This document shows, piece after piece, positions 1-8,678 of a stretch of DNA of 55,586 nt. Position numbers and translations under genes: made by a program. The DNA lies in assembly GCA_010024875.1 (NCBI GenBank), contig RGFZ01000017.1, positions 1-55,586 of the forward strand. The letters are read 5' to 3'. This DNA comes from Oxalobacteraceae bacterium (GTDB lineage: Bacteria > Pseudomonadota > Gammaproteobacteria > Burkholderiales > Burkholderiaceae_D). Each line of letters begins with the position of its first letter. Position 1 is the first letter of the stretch. Below the pieces are notes generated by a model. The model was not told where the DNA came from, ran no database searches, and saw only the letters and a program-made list of their open reading frames with translations.

Positions 1-1063
1 TCCAGTTGAAGTAATACGCGTCTCCGTGCGATTTGCGATAACCGCGGACAAGAGCGATTCCCTCCTGCGCCGCTCTAGCCACGCCGGATGGATCACCAAT
101 GATTACCTGATACAGCTCTTGTGCTTTCGGCCCTAGTGTCGCGCCAATGAATGCATCAATCTGGGAAAAATAAGAAGCTGATTCCTCGGGGCCAGTAAAG
201 ATCAGCGGGAAGGGGAGCGCTTGGTTTTCCGGGTGCAGCAGGATCCCCAGCAGGTACAGGATTTCCTCTGCCGTGCCCACGCCGCCTGGGAAGACAATGA
301 TCGCATGACCGGTACGCACGAAGGCTTCAAGCCGTTTCTCAATATCCGGCAAGATGACGAGATTATTGACGATAGGATTTGGCGATTCCGCTGCGATGAT
401 GCCTGGTTCAGAAAAACCGAGATAGCGTCCACGGAAGATACGCTGTTTTGCATGGCCGATTGCTGCACCTTTCATCGGCCCCTTCATCGCACCCGGGCCG
501 CAGCCAGTACAAATATCCAAGCCGCGCAGCCCCAACTCATAGCCGACTCGCTTTGAGTAGTCGTATTCGCTGCGCGATATCGAGTGTCCACCCCAGCACA
601 CTACCAACTTGGGATCTTGCGCGCGCTGCATCACATCGGCATTGCGCAAGATATGAAATACAAAATCTGTCAGGAGCGCGCTGTCATTCTCGCCATTATG
701 TGGCGCTGGCCGCTCGCTCGCCGTGAAAAGAATATCGCGAAGTACCGCAAACAGATGCTCGCGAATACCGCGTATCATTTCGCCATCCACAAATGCCGAT
801 GCTGGCGCGCCCCGAATAAATAGCTTGATCCCACGTTCACGGTGTACGACCCGAATATCAAAGTCAGGGTAGCGCTCCATCAGCGCCTTGCCGTCGTCCA
901 GATAGTTGCCTGTGCTCAACACGGCCAGCGCACAATTACGGAAGCTCTGATAAAGGCCAGTCTGCCCTTGATCTAGCAGCCGGGCAATTTCTGCCTTTGA
1001 CAAAATGTCCAGCTTGCCTTCTGGCGAAATGATGCTGTCGATAACCGGATAGTCCATGCCCAT
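1..1063 (-). CDS. ppnN: Pyrimidine/purine nucleotide 5'-monophosphate nucleosidase PpnN (partial, C-terminus off window)
   Basis: Cytosolic LOG-fold enzyme that splits nucleoside 5'-monophosphates into base plus ribose 5-phosphate; in E. coli it is a (p)ppGpp target tuning purine salvage. Only the first 354 residues are in the window; E. coli PpnN has about 454, so the C-terminal helical part is cut off by the window edge, not by mutation. Seen: an N-terminal regulatory part, then VVCWGGHSI (about 154-162), ICTGCGPGAMKGPMKGA (about 184-200) and the LOG signature PGGVGTAEE (about 259-267). The residues after it also align well with E. coli PpnN from memory. The start is ATG at 1063, with a second in-frame ATG at 1057; a stop codon lies six codons upstream, and neither ATG has a clear ribosome site. 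It is divergent from the next gene. Confidence 0.93.
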   Translation of the reverse strand, partial: MGMDYPVIDSIISPEGKLDILSKAEIARLLDQGQTGLYQSFRNCALAVLSTGNYLDDGKALMERYPDFDIRVVHRERGIKLFIRGAPASAFVDGEMIRGIREHLFAVLRDILFTASERPAPHNGENDSALLTDFVFHILRNADVMQRAQDPKLVVCWGGHSISRSEYDYSKRVGYELGLRGLDICTGCGPGAMKGPMKGAAIGHAKQRIFRGRYLGFSEPGIIAAESPNPIVNNLVILPDIEKRLEAFVRTGHAIIVFPGGVGTAEEILYLLGILLHPENQALPFPLIFTGPEESASYFSQIDAFIGATLGPKAQELYQVIIGDPSGVARAAQEGIALVRGYRKSHGDAYYFNW

Positions 1064-1319
1064 CGAATAGCTGTTGATCTAGTCGTGATCTTACCTCGCG
1101 GCCTGTTAGTTCGCCGAACTGACAGGATTATCGGCTAGCGGCAGCGGCGTTACCCATATTCAAGAATCTTGATTTTCATCAATCGAATCACCTCAGAAAA
1201 TCACTGCCCAAGCATCATCATCGGGTGATCATCCGAGTTTGCGGTACTCCATGGAGTATCAGCGCTCGTAACAAGGCTGATCTTTGCCCGATGTCTGATT
1301 GTTTATTTCAGGACCGCAC

Positions 1320-3875
1320 GTGAACACCAATGACTCTCCACGTACCGCATCGCTGATCTCCGGCACAGTCAATTCGACGGTGGCGAACGCTGTGCCTTTA
1401 GAACAAATGCTAGCCTTGCTGCCTGATCTGGTATTTATCCATGATCTGCAGGAAGCGCGACATATCTACTGCAACTCGCGCCTGGAGGCAGTGCTGGGTC
1501 TAAGTACAGAAAAGTTTCTGAATTCAGGTTTTGGCGACGATCCCGAGCTGTTCCATCCGGATGATCGCGAACCGCTGCACGCATGGTCTGCGCGTCTGGG
1601 GAAGCTGAAGGATCATGAGATGGCTCAGATCGAATACCGCATGCGCCACGCGGACGGCCGCTGGCGCCGGCTTCGCGTGAGGGCGGCACCAGCGTTTCGT
1701 GATCCGCAAGGGATTCTTCGCCTACTGTCGTGCAGCATCACCGACATCACCGAGCAGACTCAAGCCGGGACGACGTTGCCTCAGCATAATGAGATTCTTC
1801 GGCTGATACTCAACAGCATGACCGAAGGCGTGATTGTCTGCGATCAGCACGGCAAGACCTTGATGGTCAACCGCTCGGCCGAGCGCATGCTGAAGCTGGA
1901 CGAGCCGCTGACGCGGCTGTCGCAGATCCGGCGTGCGCAAGCAGCTGAAACCAGAAAAAACGAGAGCTTTCGTCTGTGGCATCAGCACCCCCTGGTACGA
2001 GCACTGAACGGAGAGACGCTCTCGGATCAGGAACTGGCGCTGTACGACCGGCGGCGCGATCTAGCCGTGACGCTCAGCCACTCTGCAGCTCCGCTGAAAG
2101 ACAGTGAAGGAAAGATCATCGGTGCAGTGGATGTCTTTCGCGACGTGACCGAAAGCCACCGCGCATTACAGGAGCTTCAAAGAGCAGAGGAGCATTTCCG
2201 CTTGCTGGTTGAGGGCACGACGGATTATGCGATTTTCATGCTGGACGGAACAGGACATATTGTCAGTTGGAACCCCGGCGCCGAGCGCATACTAGGCTAT
2301 CGCAAGATGGAAATCGTGGGCAGTCATGTCTCCGTATTTTTCACCCCCGAAGACCAGGAAAAGGGCGAGCCCCAACGGCTACTGCGACAGGCCGCGCTCG
2401 ATGGACGCAGTGAAGAAGATAGCTGGCGTGTCAGAAAAGACGGCCAGCGGTTCTGGTGTACCGGTGCGATGGGTGCGCTGCATGACAGCGCAGGACGCGT
2501 ACAGGGTTTCGTTGAAATCATGCGCGACAACACTGAGCGACGACTGGCGGAACAGAATGCCTTCTTCCTGGCCAATCATGATCCGCTCACCGGCTTGCCC
2601 AACCGCGCCCGCTTCATGGAGCGGCTGCACGAGGCGCTTATCAATGCCGATCGCGACACCACACGGGTCGCAGTACTGCTGCTGGATCTGGATCGATTCA
2701 AATCGATCAATGATCACCTCGGCCATCATGCGGGTGACGAACTCTTGCGGCTGGTCGCGCAACGGTTGCTGCGCTGTGTGCGCGAGACGGATACCGTGGC
2801 GCGCCTCGGCGGTGACGAGTTTGTCGTTATTCTCACCCGACTGAAATCGCTGTCCGCCGCCGAGCTCATCGCGGAGAACATCGTTCGCGAACTGGGCCAA
2901 AACTACGAGATCGAGCATCAGCTCATCAAGAGTGGCGCATCGGTGGGCATCGCGATGTATCCGCAGGATGGGCAGGACACCGGCGAGCTGTTGCAAAAAG
3001 CCGACCTGGCCATGTACCGCGCCAAGGCAAGCGGACGAAACCGGTTTCGGGTGTTTGCACCGAGCATGCTCACCGAGGTGCAGTTACGCCAGACGCAAGA
3101 GGATCTGCTCAGACAGTCCGTCGAACAGGGTGACTTTGAGCTGGTCTATCAACCGCAGATCGATCTTCAAACGCTGGGCTTTGTCGCTGTCGAAGCCTTG
3201 CTACGTTGCCGCAATCAGGGGTTGATGACGCTGTCGGCCAAGGCCTTGATCGCGCTGGCCGAGGAAATCGGCGTAATCAATGACCTAGGCAACTGGGTAA
3301 TGCGCGCCGCCTGCATACAGATGGGCCGCTGGCGTGCAGCCGGGCTGCCGGAATTCCGGATCGCTGTCAATGTCTCCGCCGCACAGCTACTGGATCCTTT
3401 GTTTCCGGGGATGATGCGTTCCGCGTTGCAGGATGCCGCCCTGCCTCCGCGCCTTCTTGAGATCGAGGTCAACGAGAGCGCGCTAGTCTTGGTGAGGGAA
3501 GGGCAGAGCATGGTGCTCGACCACCTGAAGTCGATCGGCGTGTCGATTAGCATTGATGACTTTGGCACGGGTATTTCCACGCTGTCATTTCTGAAGGATT
3601 TTCCGGTCGATGTGCTCAAGCTCGACCCGGCGCTCATACGCAATCTGCCGCGCGATCGAGAGGATGCGGCCATCGTCTCTGCCATCGTCAAACTGGCGAA
3701 GGATTTGAATATCAAAGTCGTGGCCGAAGGTGTGGAGACGGTAGAACAATTGGGTTTCCTGCGTGGCACGACGTGCCACCGGGTCCAGGGCTATTTGTTC
3801 AGCGAACCCGTGCGCCCGGAAAAACTTGAGCAGCTACTGCAGAGCCGCCAGCAGCAGGGGCAAGTCTTCCATTAA
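1320..3875 (+). CDS. PAS-PAS-PAS-GGDEF-EAL cyclic-di-GMP synthase/phosphodiesterase
   Basis: Predicted dual-domain enzyme of c-di-GMP turnover. No membrane segment is visible, so it is probably cytosolic and sensing through its PAS domains. Order in the 851-residue protein: PAS/PAC about 30-148, PAS about 155-285, PAS/PAC about 290-410, GGDEF about 415-580, EAL about 595-845. The cyclase motif GGDEF (497-501) is intact, and an RxxD inhibitory site (RETD, 488-491) lies exactly five residues before it. The phosphodiesterase side has EAL (625-627), DDFGTG (746-751) and AEGVET (802-807), so both activities look possible. I chose GTG at 1320 because a GGA ribosome-binding core at 1311-1313 sits six bases upstream. 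A TTG at 1299 in the same frame would add seven residues but has no such site. Which activity dominates cannot be read from sequence. Confidence 0.9.
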   Translation: MNTNDSPRTASLISGTVNSTVANAVPLEQMLALLPDLVFIHDLQEARHIYCNSRLEAVLGLSTEKFLNSGFGDDPELFHPDDREPLHAWSARLGKLKDHEMAQIEYRMRHADGRWRRLRVRAAPAFRDPQGILRLLSCSITDITEQTQAGTTLPQHNEILRLILNSMTEGVIVCDQHGKTLMVNRSAERMLKLDEPLTRLSQIRRAQAAETRKNESFRLWHQHPLVRALNGETLSDQELALYDRRRDLAVTLSHSAAPLKDSEGKIIGAVDVFRDVTESHRALQELQRAEEHFRLLVEGTTDYAIFMLDGTGHIVSWNPGAERILGYRKMEIVGSHVSVFFTPEDQEKGEPQRLLRQAALDGRSEEDSWRVRKDGQRFWCTGAMGALHDSAGRVQGFVEIMRDNTERRLAEQNAFFLANHDPLTGLPNRARFMERLHEALINADRDTTRVAVLLLDLDRFKSINDHLGHHAGDELLRLVAQRLLRCVRETDTVARLGGDEFVVILTRLKSLSAAELIAENIVRELGQNYEIEHQLIKSGASVGIAMYPQDGQDTGELLQKADLAMYRAKASGRNRFRVFAPSMLTEVQLRQTQEDLLRQSVEQGDFELVYQPQIDLQTLGFVAVEALLRCRNQGLMTLSAKALIALAEEIGVINDLGNWVMRAACIQMGRWRAAGLPEFRIAVNVSAAQLLDPLFPGMMRSALQDAALPPRLLEIEVNESALVLVREGQSMVLDHLKSIGVSISIDDFGTGISTLSFLKDFPVDVLKLDPALIRNLPRDREDAAIVSAIVKLAKDLNIKVVAEGVETVEQLGFLRGTTCHRVQGYLFSEPVRPEKLEQLLQSRQQQGQVFH

Positions 3876-3925
3876 AGACACTATCAACACGGGGCCGTAC
3901 CTTACCTCGGACGCAAGATTCAGCA

Positions 3926-3949
3926 GGCGCTCCGGCAGCGGCGAGCGCC
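3926..3949. repeat. GC-rich hairpin downstream of the GGDEF-EAL gene
   Basis: The arms GGCGCTC (3926-3932) and GAGCGCC (3943-3949) can pair across a ten-base loop. A T-run (TTTTT near 3966-3970) lies about 16 bases further on, too far for a canonical intrinsic terminator. It may be a weak terminator or processing hairpin between the c-di-GMP gene and the pirin gene. Confidence 0.3.
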
Positions 3950-3999
3950 GAGGGCTACAATCCTGTTTTTGAGCGACAAGTGCACAGGAGAGCAAGACC

Positions 4000-4866
4000 A
4001 TGGCCAACACCGCGCCCCGCAAGCTGGAACGCATCATCAGCGCAATGAACACTTCTGACGGCGCTGGCGTGCGCCTGCGACGCAGTCTGGGCAGCAGCGA
4101 GGGCACGCGTCTCGATCCTTTCCTGATGCTGGATGAATTTTCTTCCGACAATCCCGGCGATTACATCGCCGGCTTTCCCTCGCATCCTCACCGTGGTTTT
4201 GAGACCGTCACCTACATTCTCGATGGCCATATGCGGCATGAGGATCATCTGGGCAATCAGGGCGACCTCAGAAGCGGCGGTGTGCAGTGGATGACCGCTG
4301 GCCGGGGCATCATTCATTCGGAGATGCCGCAACAGGAAGAGGGCAGGATGCGCGGCTTTCAGTTGTGGATCAATCTGCCCGCCAAAGAAAAAATGAAGCC
4401 GGCCGGCTACCGCGATATTCCCGCCGAAGAGATACCGGTGCATGAACTGCCTTCGGGCGGCCGTGTGAAGGTGATTGCCGGCACCTTGCCGGTCAATGGG
4501 CACACGATCGAGGGTCCGATCGCCGGCCTCACGACCGAGCCCATGTATCTGGATGTGCAGCTTCCCGCCGGCGCCTCATTCAGCGCGCCGATTCCAAGCG
4601 GCCTGAATGCGATGGCCTATGTATTCGAGGGTAATCTGCAGCTGGCTGGTGACACTCGCATGCTGCCCACGCACAGCGGCGCCGTGCTCACTGATGGAGA
4701 CTCCGTCGAATTCATCGCCGGGAGCAGCGGCGCGCGATTTCTTTTGCTGGCAGGACGCCCGCTGAATGAACCCATTGTGCAGTACGGACCTTTTGTGATG
4801 AACACCACCGCCGAGATCGAGCAAGCGGTCCGAGATTATCAGACCGGGCGTCTGACGGCGACCTGA
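4000..4866 (+). CDS. Pirin family protein (bicupin)
   Basis: Cytosolic iron-binding cupin of the pirin/YhhW family; some members oxidise quercetin, others act as redox-linked regulators. The N-terminal cupin carries the family metal-site pattern HPHRGFETVTY (about 61-71), followed by RHEDHLGN and GGVQWMTAGRGIIHSEMP (about 91-108), which supply the His and Glu metal ligands. The C-terminal half is the second, usually metal-free cupin. Length of 288 residues is normal. Start ATG 4000 has an AGGAG ribosome site at 3986-3990. The last 28 bases overlap, tail to tail, the end of the glycosyltransferase gene on the other strand. Substrate unknown. Confidence 0.92.
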   Translation: MANTAPRKLERIISAMNTSDGAGVRLRRSLGSSEGTRLDPFLMLDEFSSDNPGDYIAGFPSHPHRGFETVTYILDGHMRHEDHLGNQGDLRSGGVQWMTAGRGIIHSEMPQQEEGRMRGFQLWINLPAKEKMKPAGYRDIPAEEIPVHELPSGGRVKVIAGTLPVNGHTIEGPIAGLTTEPMYLDVQLPAGASFSAPIPSGLNAMAYVFEGNLQLAGDTRMLPTHSGAVLTDGDSVEFIAGSSGARFLLLAGRPLNEPIVQYGPFVMNTTAEIEQAVRDYQTGRLTAT

Positions 4867-5987
4867 GTCAGGGGCTGTGGTGGTGTCAGCGCTGCCATCG
4901 CAGCCTCGGCCATGCCGCGTGCGGCAGCATCGAAATGATAGGACTCCACCAGCAGCTCGGCATGCCGTCCGAAAGCGGTGCAGCGCGCCGGATGCTGCAA
5001 CAGGCGCAACGCACACGCTGTCCAGTCGTCAATATTCAGTTCTCTTACATAGCCATTCTTGCCGTCGATGATCAGCTCACCGGCCACGCCGGCCTGAGGC
5101 GTAACGATCACGGGCAGCCCTGCCGCGCAAGCTTCATTGGCCACCACACCCCAGACATCGGCGCGGGTCGGAAACAAGAAAATGCGCGCAGACTGGTACA
5201 AGCTGGGCAAATCCTCTTGTCGTGCGAAGCCATGGAAGTGCGTATCGACGAATGAGGCAATTTCGCTTGCCTGGGCTTTAAGCGATACCTCAAGGCTGCC
5301 GGAACCTACGAACATCAAGCGAGTTTTTCGGTTCATGATTCGGGCGCAGCGTTCGGCCACCTGCAGCGCAAATTCGGGCGCCTTGCCGGGCTCCAGCCGG
5401 CCGCACACAATGAAATCCCATGCTTTGGGTATCGTTTGCAATCGAGCCTGAAAGCGACCATTGTCCACGCACAGACATGATATGTGGCAGCGTCGCTCAT
5501 CCACGCCATAGCTGCGATACAGCGCCAGACCGCCTCTGCTGGCCGCGATCATCGCGGGCGCCCTGCGATAAACAAAGCGCCGCACGCGCCGGTGCAACTG
5601 ACTCAGGTGTTTTTCCGAATCTAGTGTGCCGTCAGTCATTGGCACATAGGCGCGACGGTGCAGCATCGTCCACAGCACAGCATACAAATGGGTAGGGTTG
5701 AAGCCATTGCCGATCACGACCTGCGGACTATAGCTTGTGAGGGCGAGCAGCACATCGGGGTTATTGTGAATATAGCGGCCGTCTACCGTGCGTATGCGCT
5801 CGTGCAGGAACACATGATCGAATTCCATGCGCGGCAGGTTCCACTGCCGGTTGGGCTCGCGTCGACAGCAGAAAATCACCCGCAGATCAATGCCGGGCAG
5901 CGCGGCGAGCCGGTTGAATACCGGAATACGGTAAGGAGGGGGCTCGTTAACGACCAGGGCGAGTCGGGGCATAGGGAAGGGCGGCAT
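4839..5987 (-). CDS. GT4-family glycosyltransferase (second of pair)
   Basis: GT-B fold sugar transferase of 382 residues, probably acting on a surface polysaccharide or glycolipid at the cytosolic face of the membrane. Seen: an N-terminal acceptor domain beginning RLALVVNEPPPYRIPVF, and a C-terminal nucleotide-sugar domain with VCGRLEPGKAPEFALQVAE, LMFVGSGSLEVSL and LFPTRADVWGVVANEACAAGLPVI. The usual E-x7-E pair of GT4 enzymes appears here as Asp-x7-Glu (DVWGVVANE), a conservative change at the first acid. The start overlaps the end of the upstream glycosyltransferase gene by 41 bases, so the two are an operon and probably translationally coupled; an ATG at 5972 is an alternative start. Donor and acceptor sugars are unknown. 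Confidence 0.85.
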   Translation of the reverse strand: MPPFPMPRLALVVNEPPPYRIPVFNRLAALPGIDLRVIFCCRREPNRQWNLPRMEFDHVFLHERIRTVDGRYIHNNPDVLLALTSYSPQVVIGNGFNPTHLYAVLWTMLHRRAYVPMTDGTLDSEKHLSQLHRRVRRFVYRRAPAMIAASRGGLALYRSYGVDERRCHISCLCVDNGRFQARLQTIPKAWDFIVCGRLEPGKAPEFALQVAERCARIMNRKTRLMFVGSGSLEVSLKAQASEIASFVDTHFHGFARQEDLPSLYQSARIFLFPTRADVWGVVANEACAAGLPVIVTPQAGVAGELIIDGKNGYVRELNIDDWTACALRLLQHPARCTAFGRHAELLVESYHFDAAARGMAEAAMAALTPPQPLTQVAVRRPV

Positions 5988-7164
5988 CAGAAAGGGCGGA
6001 CGGACCCGAGGGGGCAGCTCGGCTAGCCAGCGCCTCGTGATAGATGCGGATCATCTGCACGTAATTGGTCTCTGGCGTGTAGCGTTCCAAATAAACCTCG
6101 CGCGCAGCGCGTCCCATCGCCAGCATGGCCTCGGGATGCGTCTCGGCATACTCGATCGCCTGTGCCAGCGCGCGCGCATCACCGGGCGGCACCAGCAAAC
6201 CGGTATTGCCTTGCACGACGATTTCTTTCAGGCCGCCGTGTCGGCTGGCGATGACAGGCGTGCCACAGGCAAATGCCTCAATCGCGACCAAGCCAAAACT
6301 TTCGACGCCGGTGCTGGGCATGACGAGATAGGCCGCTTTGCGCAGCCGCGCCTGTAGCGTGGCAGATTGAAAAAAGCCCTGGTAACGCAGTCCCGGCGTG
6401 TTCTCGACCAGCCTTTGCAGCGGCCCTTTGCCGTATACATCGATCTCCACCGAGCGCAACTGCCTGACGGCTTCAGCGAGCGTATGAAGCCCCTTCTCTG
6501 CGGACAGTCTGCCAATGAACAAGCCACCACTGCGCTGCTGCCAGTCTGGCCGCTGATCGACTTCCACAAAGTTAGGCTTGATGCGTAGCTTATCGAACGG
6601 CAGACCGCCTGCGACGAACTTGTCCCGGCATAGCTGGTTCAGCACGATATAGCGAGCGACTTCCGTACGCCAAGTGCCGCGTAGCCGGTGCATCAGAATC
6701 ATGGCGGCAGTGATCGATGATTGAGACAAGGAATCTCGGTAACAACGATGAATGACAGCGCGCCACGGGAAATGCCCGATGCAAGCTTCGCACGAGTCTC
6801 CGTTTCGAAGCAACATCGCTTGGGGACACAACAGCCTGAAGTTATGCAGGGTCTGGACAACCGGTATGTTGAGTTGATGGGCCACCGCATACAGTGACGG
6901 TGAAATGATCGGAAAGGTATTGTGGGCGTGGATGAGGTCGGGTCCGAATGCTTTGTGTATGTGCCGGATATCTGCTTCGGTTTGCCGCGACCACAGCACG
7001 CCAATGACCGCGTCTTGCTTCTTCATTGATGCAAGCTCGCGGTTGTCGCGCGTGTAGAGTAGTACCCGATGCCCATGCCGGCGCAGCAGCGCCACTTCTG
7101 CATCGACCACCGTATCTTCGCCGCCGCGGTAGTGATAACGATTGTGCACGACGAGAATTTTCAT
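5947..7164 (-). CDS. GT4-family glycosyltransferase (first of pair)
   Basis: GT-B fold sugar transferase of 405 residues. Seen: N-terminal KILVVHNRYHYRGGEDTVVD and the DLIHAHNTFPIISPSLY stretch typical of GT4 acceptor domains. A Cys-containing insert follows (NGDSCEACIGHFPWRA, about 122-137), as found in capsule and O-antigen transferases. The C-terminal domain has LFIGRLSAEKGLHTLAEA, DVYGKGPLQ and the complete E-x7-E motif ESFGLVAIE followed by AFACGTPVIAS. It is the first gene of a two-gene unit with the overlapping GT4 gene downstream. No polymerase, flippase or sugar-nucleotide genes are nearby, so the polysaccharide cannot be named. The extreme C-terminus after about residue 385 is Ala/Pro/Ser-rich and probably not part of the fold. 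Confidence 0.88.
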   Translation of the reverse strand: MKILVVHNRYHYRGGEDTVVDAEVALLRRHGHRVLLYTRDNRELASMKKQDAVIGVLWSRQTEADIRHIHKAFGPDLIHAHNTFPIISPSLYAVAHQLNIPVVQTLHNFRLLCPQAMLLRNGDSCEACIGHFPWRAVIHRCYRDSLSQSSITAAMILMHRLRGTWRTEVARYIVLNQLCRDKFVAGGLPFDKLRIKPNFVEVDQRPDWQQRSGGLFIGRLSAEKGLHTLAEAVRQLRSVEIDVYGKGPLQRLVENTPGLRYQGFFQSATLQARLRKAAYLVMPSTGVESFGLVAIEAFACGTPVIASRHGGLKEIVVQGNTGLLVPPGDARALAQAIEYAETHPEAMLAMGRAAREVYLERYTPETNYVQMIRIYHEALASRAAPSGPSALSDAALPYAPTRPGR

Positions 7165-7285
7165 GTGCCGATCTTAGGCGAGCGGCTGCGCTCAGTATCG
7201 ACCTGGCTCAAGCAAGTCAGCTATCATCATCCACATGACCGATACGACCGTCATCTGTCTAACTATCATCAATCGGAGATGAAGC

Positions 7286-7969
7286 ATGAATCCATTCGCG
7301 CTCGACGAAAAACGCGTACTGCTGACGCAGGCGAACGACTTCATGGGCCCGGCTCTGCGGCAGGTATTCAGCGAGTTGGGTGCCGAGGTGATTTCCGATA
7401 ACGATGCGCTGGACCACCCCGCACGACCCGACGAGCTGATCAAAGAGGTAGGGCGGGTGGATGTACTGCTAGCCAATCTGGGCATTCCCGCGCCCTCCAC
7501 GCCGGCCGCCGATGTCACCGAAGATGAATGGCGTTCCGCATTCGCTCATATGGTCGACCCCTTGCAGCGCCTAGTGAAAGCCGTGCTGCCGCAGATGAGC
7601 GCGCGCGGCTCGGGGAAAATCATTCTGATCGGCAGCGCGTCGGCGTTGCGCGGCATTCGCCGTGCCTCTACCTACAGCGCCGCGCGTGGTGCGCAGCTAG
7701 CGTACATCCAGTCCGTGGGCGTAGAGCTCGCGGCCAAGAACGTGCAGGTCAATGCGATTGCGCAAAACTACGTGGATAACCCGACGTATTTTCCGGCTCA
7801 GGTTCAGGCCAACCCGGTATTTCAGGAAAAGCTCAAGCGCGAAGTGCCGCTGGGTCGATTGGTTTCGTCGCGAGAAGATGCCTTGTTCGCCGCGTATCTG
7901 GCGAGTTCTGCCGCCGATTGTTTTGTAGGACAAGTGTTTCCCGTGTGCGGTGGCTGGGTGCCGCGCTAA
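7286..7969 (+). CDS. Halohydrin dehalogenase-like short-chain dehydrogenase/reductase
   Basis: This is an SDR-fold protein of 227 residues, but not an ordinary NAD(P)H oxidoreductase. The glycine-rich cofactor motif is absent; in its place is T14-QAND-F19-M-G21, matching the T-x4-F/Y-x-G motif that marks the halide/nucleophile pocket of halohydrin dehalogenases. The catalytic set is S117-x12-Y130-x3-R134, with Arg where normal SDRs have Lys; this Ser-Tyr-Arg triad is the second hallmark of those enzymes. The C-terminal half (STYSAARG, QNYVDNPTYFP, PLGRL, GQVFPVCGGW) lines up with HheC as I remember it. Known family reaction: reversible conversion of vicinal haloalcohols to epoxides, with promiscuous ring opening by cyanide or azide. 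The physiological substrate is unknown. Start ATG 7286 has GGAG at 7275-7278. Confidence 0.82.
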   Translation: MNPFALDEKRVLLTQANDFMGPALRQVFSELGAEVISDNDALDHPARPDELIKEVGRVDVLLANLGIPAPSTPAADVTEDEWRSAFAHMVDPLQRLVKAVLPQMSARGSGKIILIGSASALRGIRRASTYSAARGAQLAYIQSVGVELAAKNVQVNAIAQNYVDNPTYFPAQVQANPVFQEKLKREVPLGRLVSSREDALFAAYLASSAADCFVGQVFPVCGGWVPR

Positions 7970-8026
7970 GGGTATCTGGGCAAGATAAAACGCGCATAAT
8001 TTGTATTATGTAAAATGACTTAGATC

Positions 8027-8124
8027 GTCGTTCCAGCGAAGGCCGGGATCAATGGCCGGTGGAAAACCCCGGCCCCCGTGTCACTGCCCAAGTGATCATG
8101 GATTCCGGCCTGCGCCGGACCGAC
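8027..8124. repeat. REP/BIME-like inverted repeat
   Basis: Two roughly 30-base arms, 8027-8056 and 8095-8124, are imperfect reverse complements of each other (core GTTCCAGCGAAGGCCGGGAT versus the complement of ATTCCGGCCTGCGCCGGAC), separated by about 38 bases. The composition and position, between a plus-strand gene end and a minus-strand gene end, are typical of extragenic palindromic elements dispersed in proteobacterial genomes. No second copy was noticed in this window. Confidence 0.6.
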
Positions 8125-8173
8125 CAATGTTGGGCCGGCATCGGCATGGCGCGCTTCAGCCGCTAACACCCCA

Positions 8174-8638
8174 TCATTTGATCGCTAGCGCCTTGCTCGC
8201 GCCGCCCGCCCGTTTGGGCAGTGACAACGAGAGCACGCCATTTTCATACCGGGCTTCCGCACCCTTATCGTCGATATCCTGCGGCAGGCTGAAACTACGG
8301 TATTGCTCGCCTGCGTAGCGCTCCCGGCGGACGAGTTTGCCTTCCTGCTTTTCTTCTTTTTCTTCCGCCGTCTGGGCGCGGATCGTCACTTGATTGCCCT
8401 CGATCGACACCTGAATATCTTCTTTTTTGACACCTGGAATATCGGCCTTGATGTCATATGCCTGATCGGATTCCTGCACATCCAGCCGGATACTGGGCTC
8501 AGCCTCGAAGCCTCGCAAGGAGGGCATCAGCGAGAATTCGCGCATCGCCTCCTCGAAATTACGAAAAGGATCCATGCGCAGCGGATCAAAACGGGCCAGA
8601 TCGCTGAACGGTGAGAGGCGGGTCAGTTGGCGTGCCAT
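8174..8638 (-). CDS. Hsp20/alpha-crystallin small heat-shock protein
   Basis: ATP-independent cytosolic holdase that binds unfolding proteins until Hsp70/Hsp100 can refold them. The protein has 154 residues, as expected for a class B bacterial sHSP. Seen: an N-terminal arm rich in Phe, Arg and Met, an alpha-crystallin domain from about residue 48 (SIRLDVQESDQAYDIKADIPGV) to about 146, and the conserved end motif YENGVLSLSLPK. A highly charged Glu/Lys loop (AEEKEEKQEGK, about 90-100) lies in the dimerisation region. The start is well supported by AAGGAGA six bases ahead of ATG 8638. It is on the same strand as the CBS-pair gene just upstream, so the two may be co-transcribed. Confidence 0.95.
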   Translation of the reverse strand: MARQLTRLSPFSDLARFDPLRMDPFRNFEEAMREFSLMPSLRGFEAEPSIRLDVQESDQAYDIKADIPGVKKEDIQVSIEGNQVTIRAQTAEEKEEKQEGKLVRRERYAGEQYRSFSLPQDIDDKGAEARYENGVLSLSLPKRAGGASKALAIK

Positions 8639-8678
8639 GACAATCTCCTTTAAAAGTAGTCCATAAAATCAGCGCAAA

